Source: Basidiobolus meristosporus CBS 931.73
Lineage: Eukaryota > Basidiobolomycota > Basidiobolomycetes > Basidiobolales > Basidiobolaceae
Reading direction: 5' to 3'
Assembly: GCA_002104905.1 (NCBI GenBank)
Contig: MCFE01000241.1
Span: forward strand, 54,262 to 118,261
Length of the DNA: 64,000 nt
The position numbers were made by a program, and so were the translations under genes. Below the pieces are notes generated by a model. The model saw only the letters and a list, made by a program, of their open reading frames with translations. It did not search any database and was not told the DNA's origin. This document shows, piece after piece, positions 1 to 11,056 of the stretch. Every line of letters starts with the position of its first letter. Position 1 is the first letter of the stretch.

Positions 1-1653
1 AAGCTTAAGAATACCTGACTCCAGAAAAGATTTTACTCTGTGCACAGATGCTTCAGATTATGCAATTGGTGGAGTGTTGAGCCAAGAACACAAGGGAAAG
101 GACTACCCTGTTGCCTTTGAATCCAAGAAACTGAACTCAGCAGAACAAAACTATCCAGTGCATGAGAAGGAGATGCTTGCTATAATACACTGTTTGAAGA
201 CATGGAGATACTATATTGAAGGAGTCAAATGCTCTGTGAAGACTGATCATGCCTCCCTCAAGTATATGTTTACTCAGAAGGTACTCTCTAGTAGAATGAC
301 AAGATGGAGAGAATACATTCAGCAATTTGACTTGGAGATTATCTACTGCCTTGGAAAAAAACAACACGGTTGCTGATGCCTTATCAAGATTAGATCATAT
401 TGCACAACTCAACTTGGTGCATGAATCAGATTGGCCTAGCCTATTACCAAAGTACTTAGAGGACCAAGCCATTCCTGATGAGGTGGATGAAGATATCAAG
501 AAGATAATCAGGGATGAAGCCAGCAAATATATATTACAGGATGAAACACTCTACCAAATTGTTGATGGAAGCCCTTTTGCCTATTGCCCTTATGTTTCTT
601 GCCTGGATATAATACATAAGCTACACAATGGATACAGACATCTTGGAATTGAAGGAACCTATAACCTTGTGAAAGCCAGAGCATGGTGGCCCAGAATGAA
701 ATAAGACATTGAGAAGCTAGTGAAAACATGCCAAATTGCCAAATCAACCAAGGCCAACCACAGATAATTGCTGAACTCTTTCCCTTGGAGCCTGCAAGAC
801 TATTTGAAAGATGGGGAATTGACTTTATTGAAAGACTGCCAACTACCAGGAAATGCAACCGTTGGATCCTAGTAACAATTGACCATGCAACTAAATGGCC
901 AGTGGCCAGAGCTGTACTAATGGCCAGTGAACAAGAAGTTGCAAGTTTTATCTACGATGAGATCCTCATGAAGTTTGGATGCCCTGTAGAGATTCTATCC
1001 AATAGAGGTGCAAACTTTATGGCAAAGACAATAGAAGCTTACCTGGAAATGCAGCAGATCAAACACTTGAAAGCCTTGTCATATCACCCCAGAACTAATG
1101 GAGTCACTGGACAGATTAATGAATTATTTGGAAAAATGCTGACCAAGTATGCAATTGGAGTTGTCAGTAGATGGGATGAGTATATAAACCAAGCACTCTT
1201 TGCATGCAGAGTCAGAGTACACAACACCACCCAGCAATTGCCATTTACTTAGTGTAGGGATGTGTACTAAGGAATCCAGGAGATCTCACACAAACAAAGC
1301 TTACAAACACCTTAGAAGATGAACTCAGTCAACCAAGTAGACACCAGCAACTGGAACAAAGACATCAAGAGGCACAAACTAAAGTATCTCAAAGTGCAGC
1401 AAAGATGAAGCAGAGATTTGATAAGACTATAGCACCAGAAGAATCAACAGTTGGGAACTTTGTATTGCTAAGAAATAACACTTGGAAGAAGTTTGAGCCA
1501 CAATGGACAGGACCATTTAAGATCATCAGAGAATGTCCATTTGCAACCTATCAACTAGTGGACAAACAAGGCAATATCCGGGAAGACTTAGTTCATAGGG
1601 ACAGACTCAAGCTTGCAAGACTTGCTGATAATACTGAACCATCAAGATATTAG
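1..1653 (+). pseudogene. Ty3/gypsy (family A) pol remnant: RNase H, integrase, C-terminal tail
   Basis: This is the 3' part of a Ty3/gypsy polyprotein that enters from the left edge. In order I see: RNase H (about 10-360, with the CTDASDYAIGG and KTDHASLKY motifs); a spacer; the integrase zinc-binding HHCC segment (about 620-740, ending at a Cys in KTCQIA); the integrase core (790-1,250); and a GPF-type tail (1,405-1,653, WTGPFKI). The copy is dead. A frameshift lies at the A-run near 355-362, and stops occur near 702 and 1,250. In the DDE core the first Asp (821-823) is kept, but the second Asp is Asn (1001-1003) and the Glu of the usual TERxN motif is Gly (1109-1111). The polypurine tract and LTR follow directly. 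Family assignment rests on motif order typical of fungal gypsy elements. Confidence 0.9.
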
Positions 1654-1705
1654 TATCACAAGAAAAGAGATTCAGGGGAACCCTCTCAACTTTAGCAGGG
1701 GAGAA

Positions 1706-2073
1706 TGTTTTGATCCGCTGCTTGAATGTTCAAGTTAGATCAGTTTTTAGTCAGATCATTTAGTTATAGGTTTAGGTTATCAGTATATCAGTATTATTTA
1801 TCAAATCAGTAGCATTAGTCAGCAAATGAATTAGCAGATCCTTATCAGACAGAAATAGATATATTAGGTAGAATCTTATTGGGTGATGATGATGCAATCA
1901 AAAAAGTCATCAGCCATGGCCTATATTGGGAAATGCAATTAGTAATCAATTGATCTGGCAAAATGTATATAAGGAGCTGCTGGAATCTCAATAAAGATGA
2001 GTTAAAGTTTTAGTGCATACAATACTGGCTAAACTCCCTATTCCCCTACAGTTCTTATACCAGACTTGTAACA
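1706..2073 (+). repeat. Gypsy family-A 3' LTR
   Basis: This 368-bp LTR starts with TG and ends with GTAACA, immediately after a purine-rich tract (GCAGGGGAGAA). It contains a TATA-like TATATAAGG box near 1,964-1,974. Related copies lie at 8,800-9,166, 16,406-16,765, 17,197-17,580 and 32,403-32,770, which defines the family. It closes the pol remnant on its left. The copies differ from one another at many positions, so insertion was not recent. Confidence 0.88.
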
Positions 2074-2135
2074 GAATTTAGCTGATATTATGATGGTATC
2101 TTGCTGGCCTTCTTTTAACTTTTTTTCTCTGGGGA

Positions 2136-2450
2136 TATTGGAAGTGACTTGGAAAACAAGTAGTTATGTGGCTTTCACTCAAAGACTTTTGAATGTAAAA
2201 GTAGTATATATACTATCACATGGTCTAGGAATAACAAGCATGTAAAATATGCTTAAGAAAGTCCCAAGAACATGTGTGCAAAGTTTGGGACTATTTAGAC
2301 AACTTTGGGAGTTTCAAGTTCTGGGTATCAGAAATTTTGGTGAAAATACTCTTAGGAAGTCCAAACAAGAAATTTGATCAGTACTCTCCAAGACTTGCAG
2401 GTAACAATATAAGTGACTAAGCTAGGTATATATATCAATAGAAATACAAA
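2136..2450 (-). repeat. Copia family-B LTR fragment (solo)
   Basis: The sequence is similar throughout to the reverse-strand copia LTR at 36,115-36,459. Shared blocks include GATATTGGAAGTGA, the GCAAAGTTTGGGAC-like segment and the closing GTGACTAAG. No copia coding sequence adjoins it, so it is probably a solo LTR or truncated end. The ends are eroded and the boundaries are approximate. Confidence 0.7.
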
Positions 2451-2539
2451 TTTTCATAAAATTCAAGTCAATCAATTAGATGAGACATTGAGCCAACATC
2501 TATGTAAGATTCACCCATGACTCAACATTATAAGTATGA

Positions 2540-2880
2540 TTAATAAGGTTGTAGCCCCCCATCACACCTAGATGCAGCAAAATTACTCATTTTGATTGAC
2601 TTACTTCCATGTATATGTTGCAAAAAATAAAGCCAAGTTTTCAGATTCCCTGCTAAACACCAGCACAAACAACAGCAGAAAATTGGTAGGAGAGCTGCTT
2701 GCTCCAATATCCAATGCAACAAGCAGGGCTACATCCAAAAAAGCCATGTTGACAGTGTGCTCATTGACAGTACTAATGCAAACTCCTCCGGTTCTCATTC
2801 AAGTATGTAATTAAGAGCCTTAGCAGAGCCACAAGCTCACCACAATGCTTAGGCAGTTGAGAATGTAGCAAGCATAGTAC
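2540..2880 (+). mobile_element. CACTA-like element fragment (start of the second gene)
   Basis: This fragment matches 29,280-29,640 of the complete CACTA-like element in the same orientation. The match includes the untranslated lead-in (AAAAAATAAAGC) and the segment ending GAGAATGTAGCAA. It therefore represents the 5' part of the element's second, non-transposase gene. It stops abruptly before an oppositely oriented piece of the same family. Confidence 0.65.
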
Positions 2881-2886
2881 TTCTAA

Positions 2887-3425
2887 CTCTATGAAAATAA
2901 TAAATGTGATGATCCAGTCAATAGGTCATGACATATTTAAAGTCCCTTGACTAAGAAGTATTGTTCCCATTGGGACACTGTATAAAGACCATCAAAAAAT
3001 AACTGCACCCCAGATCTCATAAAAAACTTGGTCAGAGTTTTTTATCACAACAGCAACGGTGCTGTTAGGTTGGTTTTCTGCAAATTTTCACACTTTGTGA
3101 TCCCAGACACTCTATCAACTCCATTGTTTGCATGCATTGATTGGCTATTGCAACTTTCCAGGTGTAAACACTACAGTCCCTCCCACCCATGTTGTGATTG
3201 GCTTTTCCATGGGCTCTTTCTTTAGGCACTGCTGCTGTGACTTAAAGACAGTATGGTGTTCCTGTGCTCTCTACCACAAATATTGGTTGCACTACATATG
3301 TTATCCACTCATCTTCACTTTGGACTGATGCATGATTTCTCTGGGTCATTGCATCAATCCTATTGGCTGCTGCACCCAGTTGCCTCATATATGCTTTTGG
3401 TATGAGCTACCAATGTAGTTGCAAA
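2887..3425 (-). mobile_element. CACTA-like element fragment with one terminus
   Basis: This reverse-orientation fragment pairs with 29,690-29,830, part of 29,880-30,000 and the right end 31,590-31,758 of the complete element, so it has internal deletions. Its left edge is a recognisable terminus, CTCTATGAAAATAATA, aligning to CCCTATGAAAAATTAT at the right end of the 24,903-31,758 copy. The other terminus is missing. Confidence 0.6.
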
Positions 3426-3472
3426 TACCGGTAGGAGTGATCTTATGATGGTCTTTGCTGGTCTTCCTAGGA

Positions 3473-4740
3473 CCCTGTGAGAGTAATTTGGTCCTGCAGG
3501 TGTATTCAATCTAGATCAGCCATCAAGATTCTGTCAGGAGACCACTATATACCAACAGCTTGGAGTTTATGACCATCTACACAATCTTATGAGGGGATCA
3601 TAATGGCATTTGGCTATCTTTACTGCCAAATAATGTTAAAAACAATAGAGCATTAGTACAGGGTTTTGCCAAGTGTGGCATGGCATTGTTGTGGTCTTAG
3701 TGCACTCAACAACTATTTGAGTGGATCTAATTGGCAGGTACATCCAATTGCCAAATATGGCAAGACACCTGATGGCATTTGAAAACCTTGTTGCAGGTAT
3801 CTGATGGTATTAGAATGGCAGTATAGTGGCCTACAGCTAGTTCTGTACAATGCTGCTGTACCAATTAACCAAGTGGTATTTCCTTTTTCTACCTCCCCTT
3901 GCGCAATTTGTATGTTTCACTGCAAAATCACCCCTCTATATCTACTTATCAACTCCTACCTTGGGTACTTCACATCTAGCTCCAATCAAAAAATACTTTA
4001 GCCACCTGCTTACTAATCTTTACAAACACACACTTGTGGCATTTAACATACTTCTATCACCTCATCTTTACAGCTTTTTAGTGTGATACTTGCAAGGATG
4101 CCATATACCTTGTATTGCTGATAACATATATCTTGCAAACATATACTTGGTTGCCACCACTTATGCCATGAATACCTCCTGAATATCCACAAAGAGCTTT
4201 GGTAAGTGTCTTCATGTGCACATCTATACTCAGTATTTTCCAACTCTTCAGGGCTATCTGCCATGTGCCAATGCATCACATGAGATTTGGATATGGTAGT
4301 ACCAGCAACTTGACTTATCTTCATATCACCCCTTGCATCTGCTCCATAGGAAACTTCCAAAAGGTCAAGCAAGGCCCAATATTCTCAACACACCAAGCAG
4401 GATGGAGTAGCAAATGGATACAGTAGTGGCAGAGATCTATGAGTTTGGCCCCACCTCATACTCTTTGTACAAAAGCTGTGGATTTGTCAAGTTGCCACTG
4501 GTGATCCACTTCTGGATACATATTGCTACAATTTTTGCATATGACTCCCAATGCTTCTGATGTACTCTTGGTAGAAAATAGCAAGCAGCATATGACCCAG
4601 ATCTTATACCATTACCTGCATGCATATGCATTTACATTTGATTTACATCAGGAATTGCCACCATTACATGGTGCCCATCTTGTCAGAAGTCCATCACTAC
4701 ATCAGGAAAGCATTATTAGCACTCTGAATATTTTGCATTA
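3473..4740 (-). pseudogene. CACTA-like transposase 3' portion with element terminus
   Basis: The left edge reads CCCTGTGAGAGTAATTTGG, which aligns with the CCCTACAAAAAATAACTTGG terminus at 24,903. The rest follows 24,903-26,059 and 27,131-27,420 of the complete copy in the same orientation, encoding the C-terminal half of the Tnp2-like transposase on the minus strand. This copy lacks the solo LTR present in the other copy. Near 4,336-4,350 it shows the uninterrupted site (CATCTGCTCCATAGG), which lets the LTR insertion be placed precisely. Stops and frameshifts are frequent. Confidence 0.65.
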
Positions 4741-4744
4741 ATGC

Positions 4745-5285
4745 CCCACTTCATGAAGCTCTTGCAGTCAGACAAATATTGCTAAGCAACAAAGTACTTC
4801 ACTTAATTATATGCAAGCACCAACATTTTCAATATATTGCATGGCAACACTAAGCAATTAAGAGGTAAGTGCTACGTTGAGGGTGTGTATGACAATGCCT
4901 TTACTTTGACACTCGATAGATTTGCATTAAGCAAGTACTCTACCAGCAAGTCCTGCTGGCCACTGCCTCCAATCAGCCAAAGTTTGCCGTAAATCTGAGT
5001 GTAGACTCACCAATATCCAGGCTTAGCTCATTGTTGAGCCTGGAGAGCTACTGTTCATATTGGCATTGCTTGCTATACAGTTTGATACTTGAGATTAGCC
5101 ATTTTGTCAAAGCACATAGTATCATTTGCACTGGAGTTATCCAAGCCTATATCTAGATGGAATAGAGAATATTACTGTCCAATGTGTCAGATCCTGGGAA
5201 TTCACCCCATTGCTCAAACCATATTTTTGATCTCACCACCAAAACTACAAACATTGTGTCACCACAGATAGCATGTACCTACCAT
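4745..5285 (+). pseudogene. CACTA-like transposase middle fragment
   Basis: This plus-strand fragment corresponds to the transposase region that the complete copy encodes on its minus strand at about 28,260-27,800. It includes a degenerate form of the GD(I/T)PA...K...G..GHN......C segment typical of Tnp2-like transposases (here near 5,100-5,210, ending YYCPMCQILGIHPI). It abuts oppositely oriented pieces on both sides, which shows rearrangement after insertion. Confidence 0.5.
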
Positions 5286-5289
5286 ATGA

Positions 5290-7260
5290 AAATATATTAT
5301 ATTACTTAGTTCACTAGAATATGGCTCTACTTGATGAGCTGCTAACACTTGAGATTACTTTGGTAGTTATATTAGTATTCTCTGGGCTGTCATGGTGTTC
5401 AGCCTGCTCCAGACTTATGCCATTGATTGATAGGAACTGAAGCTTTTTCTTACTCCTCCTTGTCTCTGGCTTCAGTAGACTTTCTTCCCTCACCTTTGTC
5501 TTCATCACTGCTGGGTCTTTCACTGCCACTATGTCAAGGTGCCACTTTAATGAGATATGATTTCAACTTAATAAATGCTTTACTGGTGAATGCATTTTTT
5601 CTGGATTACTTCTTAATGGCACTTTTCCAGAAACCAGATATTTCTTTGCTGCATTTTTTGAGATATCAGTCCAAGCAGTGATGGACTTCTGAGAAAGCCA
5701 CTGTTCTTTTGACTGCCAGGTCCTTCTCAGCTAATTTGACTAGGTGCCTTGTGAGTAGACCTACATGATTTTGTAGACAAGTATCTCACTGGTGCATCCT
5801 TGCCTGCCTGTTTGTCTCTTACCAACACTCTTTCTGGCTATCAGACATATCTTTGCTGCTTTTGAACAGCTTATGGCCCTTCTTAATCAGGCTCATGGGG
5901 AAGCCACTGGTTTGAGCTATGGCACCCTAATTCAGCTGCTTTCAATAGGTTCTGTTACACTTGAAATATCTTCTTGGCATATCAATGCTGCCCACAAACT
6001 CATTTACTTGTTTCAATAGAGGATAATGGTCACAGGACAAGCTAATCACATTCTGCTTAGCCTTCAGCTCTATTGAGCCCATGGAATGTCAACATTGAGA
6101 CGATGGTGTTCTAGACCTTTTTAATGCTGAAATTAAAGACTATTTGGCATCATTCAGCAACTAAAAATATACTCAGTAGTTCTTGACTAGTATGCACACT
6201 GTAGGATTATTTCATAGCCATAACTTTGGTTCTTTCTTCAGAACTATGATTCCATGCTTATTCCCCAATGGTCAAGATCAAATAGCTCTTTAATCAAAAG
6301 TTATGTCAGACCCCCCCCCCCAACTGTTACAGAATGCTCCTGAATGCTGGGAAGCTCTCCTCAGTGTTACTGCTGTATTGCTTCTACAAAGGTATAAATA
6401 CTGAGCTTCTCAATGAATAAGCAACAGTTCAACCATTATCATTATTTCTTATTTCCTCATATCCAAAACACTTCTTAAATTGCAACACCTACATCCTATT
6501 CATACTAGCTCACTCCTCATAATTGCATTGACAGCTTTATGGATCTTCAATGTATTTGGATATTTAAGCATTGTTACAAATATCAAAGTCTTGTTCTTCT
6601 ATGCTGTGGTAGGCTTTTTGTGGGCATTATCATTTGGCACTGTTATGCTTCAAGGACTTTTTGGTGAACTACTCCTCCCATACTGGGATGTGACTCAATT
6701 CTTAGCTGAGGCATTGAGCTACCTGGAATCCTTCTCAGCATCATATATACTGCATTCTGTACTTGACATTTACAGTGATCTACATGTGTAACTTACTCAA
6801 CCTATATCTTGACAAAATTGTGATCTCACAGGGCCATTGTATTCATCCAACTTGTCACTCTACATGCTTGCCCTATGAGTTCTTTGGCAAAAGCTGACAA
6901 CATATTTGTTAATACTGTTAGTGATGATATTGTGGTGGTCATTGGCTGATCTTCTACTGGAGGTACTTTGTTTGCTGCACTCTCATCTGCCTGAGCATGA
7001 TGGTCAGGTTGTTGCTGCAGAGGTTCTCAAGTGCCTACATTCCTGACATCCAGAGGAATTTACAATATCATCTGTAGTGGGTACACTGCTAGTCCTTTTT
7101 TGGATGTAGTCCCACTTGTTGCACTGAATGTCAAAGCAAACTGTTGTCCAACTTTTCTTCTGCTAATTTTGACAATGGAGCATGATTGCAAGCTAGATGA
7201 ATTTCTTTTTTTAAGCAGTATATTTATAGAAGTGAGTTGGACCACAGGGGAAATAGTGTT
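5290..7260 (-). pseudogene. Second gene of the CACTA-like element, degenerate copy
   Basis: In reverse orientation this stretch follows 29,340-30,850 of the complete element. It includes the segment corresponding to 29,640-29,790 (near 6,830-6,960), the segment corresponding to 29,880-30,010 (near 6,600-6,720) and the lysine-rich part (AVKDPAVMKTKVREE near 5,480-5,529, compared with AAKDLAVIKEKVKEK). Its product has no recognised domain. The gene diverges from a transposase fragment that starts near 7,400, the same head-to-head arrangement as the complete copy. A family-E repeat (6,115-6,485) is embedded. Confidence 0.55.
6115..6485 (+). repeat. Repeat family E (short LTR-like)
   Basis: The core is a roughly 100-bp unit beginning TGTTACAGAATGCTCC (about 6,326) and ending GCAACA (about 6,425), with flanking homology on both sides. 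It is preceded by an uninterrupted C-run at about 6,309-6,321. Related sequence is found reversed at 13,795-14,160 and split by a family-C LTR at 12,790-13,325. TG...CA ends and a small TATAAATACTGAG box suggest a very short LTR or terminal-repeat-in-miniature element, but no TSD is visible. Confidence 0.5.
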
Positions 7261-7399
7261 ACCTATACATGTGTATGTCTGCCATAACTTTATTCAAGAC
7301 ACTTACTCTGATAGGTCTTCTTTATATCTTACAGTGAGGTGTGTGCAATGTCTCCAATTCAATGCTGAACTAATTTTACATCAATATTATCAAAGAAGT

Positions 7400-8790
7400 C
7401 ATATAGTAGCATCACACTGTATAGTGTCCAGCTGTTTTCCCATGGACAAGACTACATTAGCTTTAAGCTGTATGAGAACAGTAGAGAGACATTGTGGGTA
7501 TTCTGACAAGCCTCCCAAGTGTCAAGCATTCAGGTAGCATAGGAAGTGCTACAAGCATCATGGCCATTGTTCTGCCACACTGATCATAATGTGGCATTCA
7601 TCAGGCAGTACTATATCAATATTTTATTGGATGCCACTTGTTACTTCTATTGCAGCAATCAGCTGCACTTGTTACATTGGACAAGCGCAGCCTGGTGAGT
7701 TTGGGATGCATGTTGGCTCACCTCAGCCTTCCAAACATAGTTTGCAGACTGATGACTATGACTAAGAAACCTCACTGCTGCATTGCAAGCATGTTGCACC
7801 ACACAACAGTAGCATGCATGAGACTGGCAAATCCAAATGCTTTATCATATTACACAAGCTGAAAAGTGGCTGAGGATACTCAATGGAGTCAAGTAAGCCA
7901 TGTAGTTGATTTACTTTTTAAAGATGTGATATTTTGGCACAAGAAGTGGTGTGTTTTCACTAATATCACTAATGGGGGCTTTGGGACTTATTGCTACTTA
8001 TTGCCAAAATATTGTAGAATGCAACTTACCATTTACATGGTACAAATGGACAACTATTGTGTGGCAGACAACTTATGACTAGACACTCTACTAAAACTAG
8101 CATCTGTAAATGGGCTCATGTCATTCAGATCAGAGAATGCCACCATTGCAAGGGGTCATATTACCACCTATAAGGAAGTCTAGCATACAACAGGGAGAAG
8201 TAATATGTTGATTAAGTTTCAGAAAGTCCTTTGTGTATATTCAATTAATATGCATGGAATAGCGGTGGCAACCAAACAAATGTTGGCAAGAAGTGTTGGT
8301 TTCCAGAAATACAAGGTATATGCCAGCTTTCAAATAGTATATTACATAGATACAGAGTTGAGGTAATAGAAGCGTCTCACTTAGAGCAGATGGGTGCATA
8401 TCTAATTGTTGGTAATCAATAGGCTGTAGTTTTCCTGATTTGAAATTCCTGTGGAATACCCATAGTAGTAGGTAAGCAAAATAAAGAGAGGTGATTCTTA
8501 AGTACAACATATCAGTGGCACAAGGGGAGTAAAATAAAAAGCACCATTTGGTAAATACATATGGCAGTATTATTTGTAACTAGCTGTAGGCTGCTGTACT
8601 GCCATAATAATGCCAACAGAGGTCTACAAGCAAGTAGTCAAAGCACTGTCAAGTATTTTGGCTTATAAGGCATGTGTGTTGATTGGTTGTGCAGGTCTGT
8701 TGCAGAAGACACACCACACAATGAGCTGAAGAAAATGTCATAATATTTCTGCAAAATGGCTGTTAAAGTACTATCTTGTTTTTGGCTTTA
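7400..8790 (+). pseudogene. CACTA-like transposase, internally deleted copy
   Basis: The N-terminal cysteine-rich segment is clear: CPMDKTTLALSC...VERHCGY..KPP, compared with CPIDKTTLTQYH...KRPCGYCGKPL in the complete copy. It then continues through sequence matching 28,480-29,150. Near 8,240 it jumps to the 3' part, whose end (AGCTGTAGGCTGCTGTACTG, about 8,582-8,600) corresponds to the 25,250 region. Many stops are present. The terminus is not clear; a gypsy solo LTR starts at 8,800. Confidence 0.55.
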
Positions 8791-8799
8791 TTCATCAAC

Positions 8800-9166
8800 T
8801 GTTATAATCTGCTTCTTGAATGTTTAAGTTAGATCAGTTTGAGTCAAATCCATTGGTTTTATGTTTAGAATATCAGTTTATCAGTATTTTTGATCAAATT
8901 AGTGGCGTTAGTCAGCAGATGAATCTGCAGATTATTATCAGACAGAAATATATATATCAATTAAGATATAAAAGGGTGATGATATTTCAATAGCGTGAGG
9001 CAGCATCCACATGCTAGAGTAGATAACATAGTTAGTGAGCAGTTGAGCTGACAAAATGTAAATAAGGAGCTGCTGGAACTACAATATAGATCAGATCAGG
9101 TTTACTAAATATAATGCTAGCTAAGCTCCCTAGCTCACTACAACACTTATATCAAGAATTGTAACA
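8800..9166 (+). repeat. Gypsy family-A solo LTR
   Basis: This is a full-length LTR (TGTTATAATC...GTAACA, 367 bp) with no internal region attached in the same orientation. The flanking tetranucleotides are CAAC on the left and CAAT on the right, compatible with a 4-bp target duplication carrying one mutation. The adjoining sequence on the right is a reverse-strand gypsy pol fragment. Confidence 0.8.
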
Positions 9167-9169
9167 CAA

Positions 9170-9416
9170 TCAAACTCCAACTGCTATAACAATCCTGTGA
9201 ATTTCATGGTCACTTCCAAATATCATCACACATCTTATTAGGAATGGCTTGGTCCTCCAAGTTCTTGAATGATAAGCTTGGCAAATCTGATTCATGCGCC
9301 GGATTGAGTTGTGTAACTTGTTCCAGTCTTGATAAAGCACTGACATCCATGTTATTTTTCCCAGGGTAGTAGACAATCCCTAGGTTGTTTGCCTCAATCA
9401 ACACCAGGAAATGCAA
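9170..9416 (-). pseudogene. Gypsy pol fragment (RNase H/integrase spacer)
   Basis: On the minus strand this encodes a segment colinear with plus-strand residues around 330-520: LGIVYYPGKNNMDVSALSRL...HESDLPSL...LEDQAIP, compared with NTVADALSRL...HESDWPSLLPKYLEDQAIP. It is a short relic with no other pol domain attached. Confidence 0.75.
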
Positions 9417-9549
9417 TTAGTCAGCACTTAACTTAGTAAAATTATTATAAGGAGCTGCCAGAACTGCACTAAAATCAGTTCACATTTCTGTGAATACAAT
9501 ACTACTTAATTTCCAACTCCTCCAACACTATTATATTCAGATTGTAACA
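9404..9549 (+). repeat. Gypsy family-A 5' LTR, 3' part only
   Basis: This aligns with the last 150 bp of the family-A LTR (GGAAATGCAATTAGT, ATTATAAGGAGCTGC, ending GTAACA). The equivalent truncated fragment in reverse orientation is at 21,704-21,854, and both begin at the same CACCAGGAAATGC position. A gag remnant in the same orientation follows. Confidence 0.7.
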
Positions 9550-10709
9550 TAGAAAGCTGCAATTACCAGACACCTCCCCCCTCAAGCAAGAAGAAGCCTC
9601 CCTTTAGATGTTGGAGAATAAAAATTGGAGAATGCAATGCTGCCAATCCTGACCCAACAGCAAGAGCTACTCCCAGTTTTTAGCCAGCACCAAGAAGGAA
9701 TAACCACAATGGCTCAGTACAAGCAAAGCCCTGTCAAGAGCTACTTCAGTGTGAGGGTGAGCCAATACTCTGGTATAGTCAGCAAAAGCCCTAGACATAG
9801 CTATTTCAAATCAAAGCAGCTTTTATGGCTACAAAAACAGCACCAGAAATCAGGTTAGGCACCAAGATAGTGTACTCCACTATCTCCACATGGGATGGGC
9901 TTGTAGGGAATGTAAAAGAACGCCTTTGAGCCTACACATCAACTGACACTAGTAAGAAAGAAACTGAACACACTAAGACCAACAGGAATAGTTCAAGAAT
10001 ACATCTATGATTCCAGATATGTTGATAGACCAACTTTAAAAATGCACCACCTTGAGCAGGATAATTACTTCATTGATGGTTTCAGGTAACAAGCTGAGCA
10101 ATAAGAGAGTTATCAAAGACCACACACAGGTAAAGAAGCCATTAAGATTCCGATTCACTATATATTTGCTCTATTTAAGAATGTAAAGCTTGCAGTAACT
10201 AATCAGAGAGGTTACAGGCATTATGAGAACAGTTGATTGGAAGCTGAGCCCATGAAAATAGAAGTTAGGCAGCAGAATATAAGAAGGTAGGATGTTGTTT
10301 CCATTGGTGCTAACAATGACATACTTCAAGATACAGCTCTCACAGAAAGACTAGACACCAGTCAACAAGAACCTTTAACCATATTAAAGCCCTTGAGTAT
10401 AGTAACACAGACTATGTACTTTAAGAAGACTTGAAACTCACCTTCTATATGACAGCAATATAATTAACCCCAGCAGCCACAAGTTCAGGAAAGCTATTAT
10501 ACTTGAATGAATCAATCAATGGAGTACCTGCCAATTACAACTGACTTGGGATCATCACATGAGTATATCTCAGAATATTTTGCTTTGACAGCCTAATTCA
10601 ACTGAGAATGCACCAAATCAACTTCATTATCAATAGCTGATGAGAAAGCTGACATCATCAACTGTGTTATTTGGTCAGTGCAAATGAGAACTAATTATAA
10701 TAAACAAGA
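9550..10709 (+). pseudogene. Gypsy gag remnant
   Basis: This is the leader and gag region downstream of the truncated 5' LTR. The beginning (CCCCTCAAGCAAGAAGAAGCCTCC, near 9,578-9,601) pairs with the reverse-strand copy near 21,650-21,680. Only short Gln-rich open stretches survive (9,625-9,858). Nothing beyond about 9,900 can be assigned to a specific domain. It is continuous in orientation with the reverse transcriptase remnant after the family-C LTR. Confidence 0.5.
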
Positions 10710-11056
10710 TGCTGAAATGTTAGAGTATATTGGAAGTGAAATAGAGAATTCAGAAGACTTGCACAATATTTACCTGCTGATTTATTGAGATACAACACAG
10801 TATTTATACTTATTGCAGGACTACTAACTGGTAACTATCTGGTCAGTATAAGGGGAGTCTCCTGACTAAAAATGCAAGTCTTAGCTCATTTGAACAAGTC
10901 TCAGATCTTCCTAAAATTCTGTGCTTCAATAATTCATAACTATTAGTAAATAAGTTACAAACAAGCTTCAAAGTCAATATTCAGATATATATTGCTTAAC
11001 TATATACTAGTTCATAATATACTAATAGTCTTGGTGGACTCCTAATAATTTAATAG
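10710..11056 (+). repeat. Family-C LTR, first copy
   Basis: This is similar over its whole length to 12,903-13,249: TTGGAAGTGAAAT, CTTCCTAAAATTCTGTGCTTCA, and an end near GGTGGACTCCTAAT. The LTR interrupts the gypsy remnant between gag and reverse transcriptase. No internal domain is associated with it here. The start is approximate because the terminal inverted bases are mutated. Confidence 0.65.

Noticed and set aside
6309-6321. C homopolymer as a functional element
   Set aside because: It lies at the edge of a family-E repeat and is most simply a slippage-expanded tract. The related copy at 13,927-13,932 (GGGGGG run on the opposite strand) is shorter.
6480-6791. 103-codon hydrophobic frame that looks like a membrane protein
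   Set aside because: It lies antisense to the second gene of a CACTA-like fragment; the same antisense hydrophobicity appears at the other copies, so it is a shadow frame.
10060-10700. Possible host gene between gypsy gag and the family-C LTR
   Set aside because: There is no open frame of useful length, and the orientation and order fit an internally decayed gypsy element.
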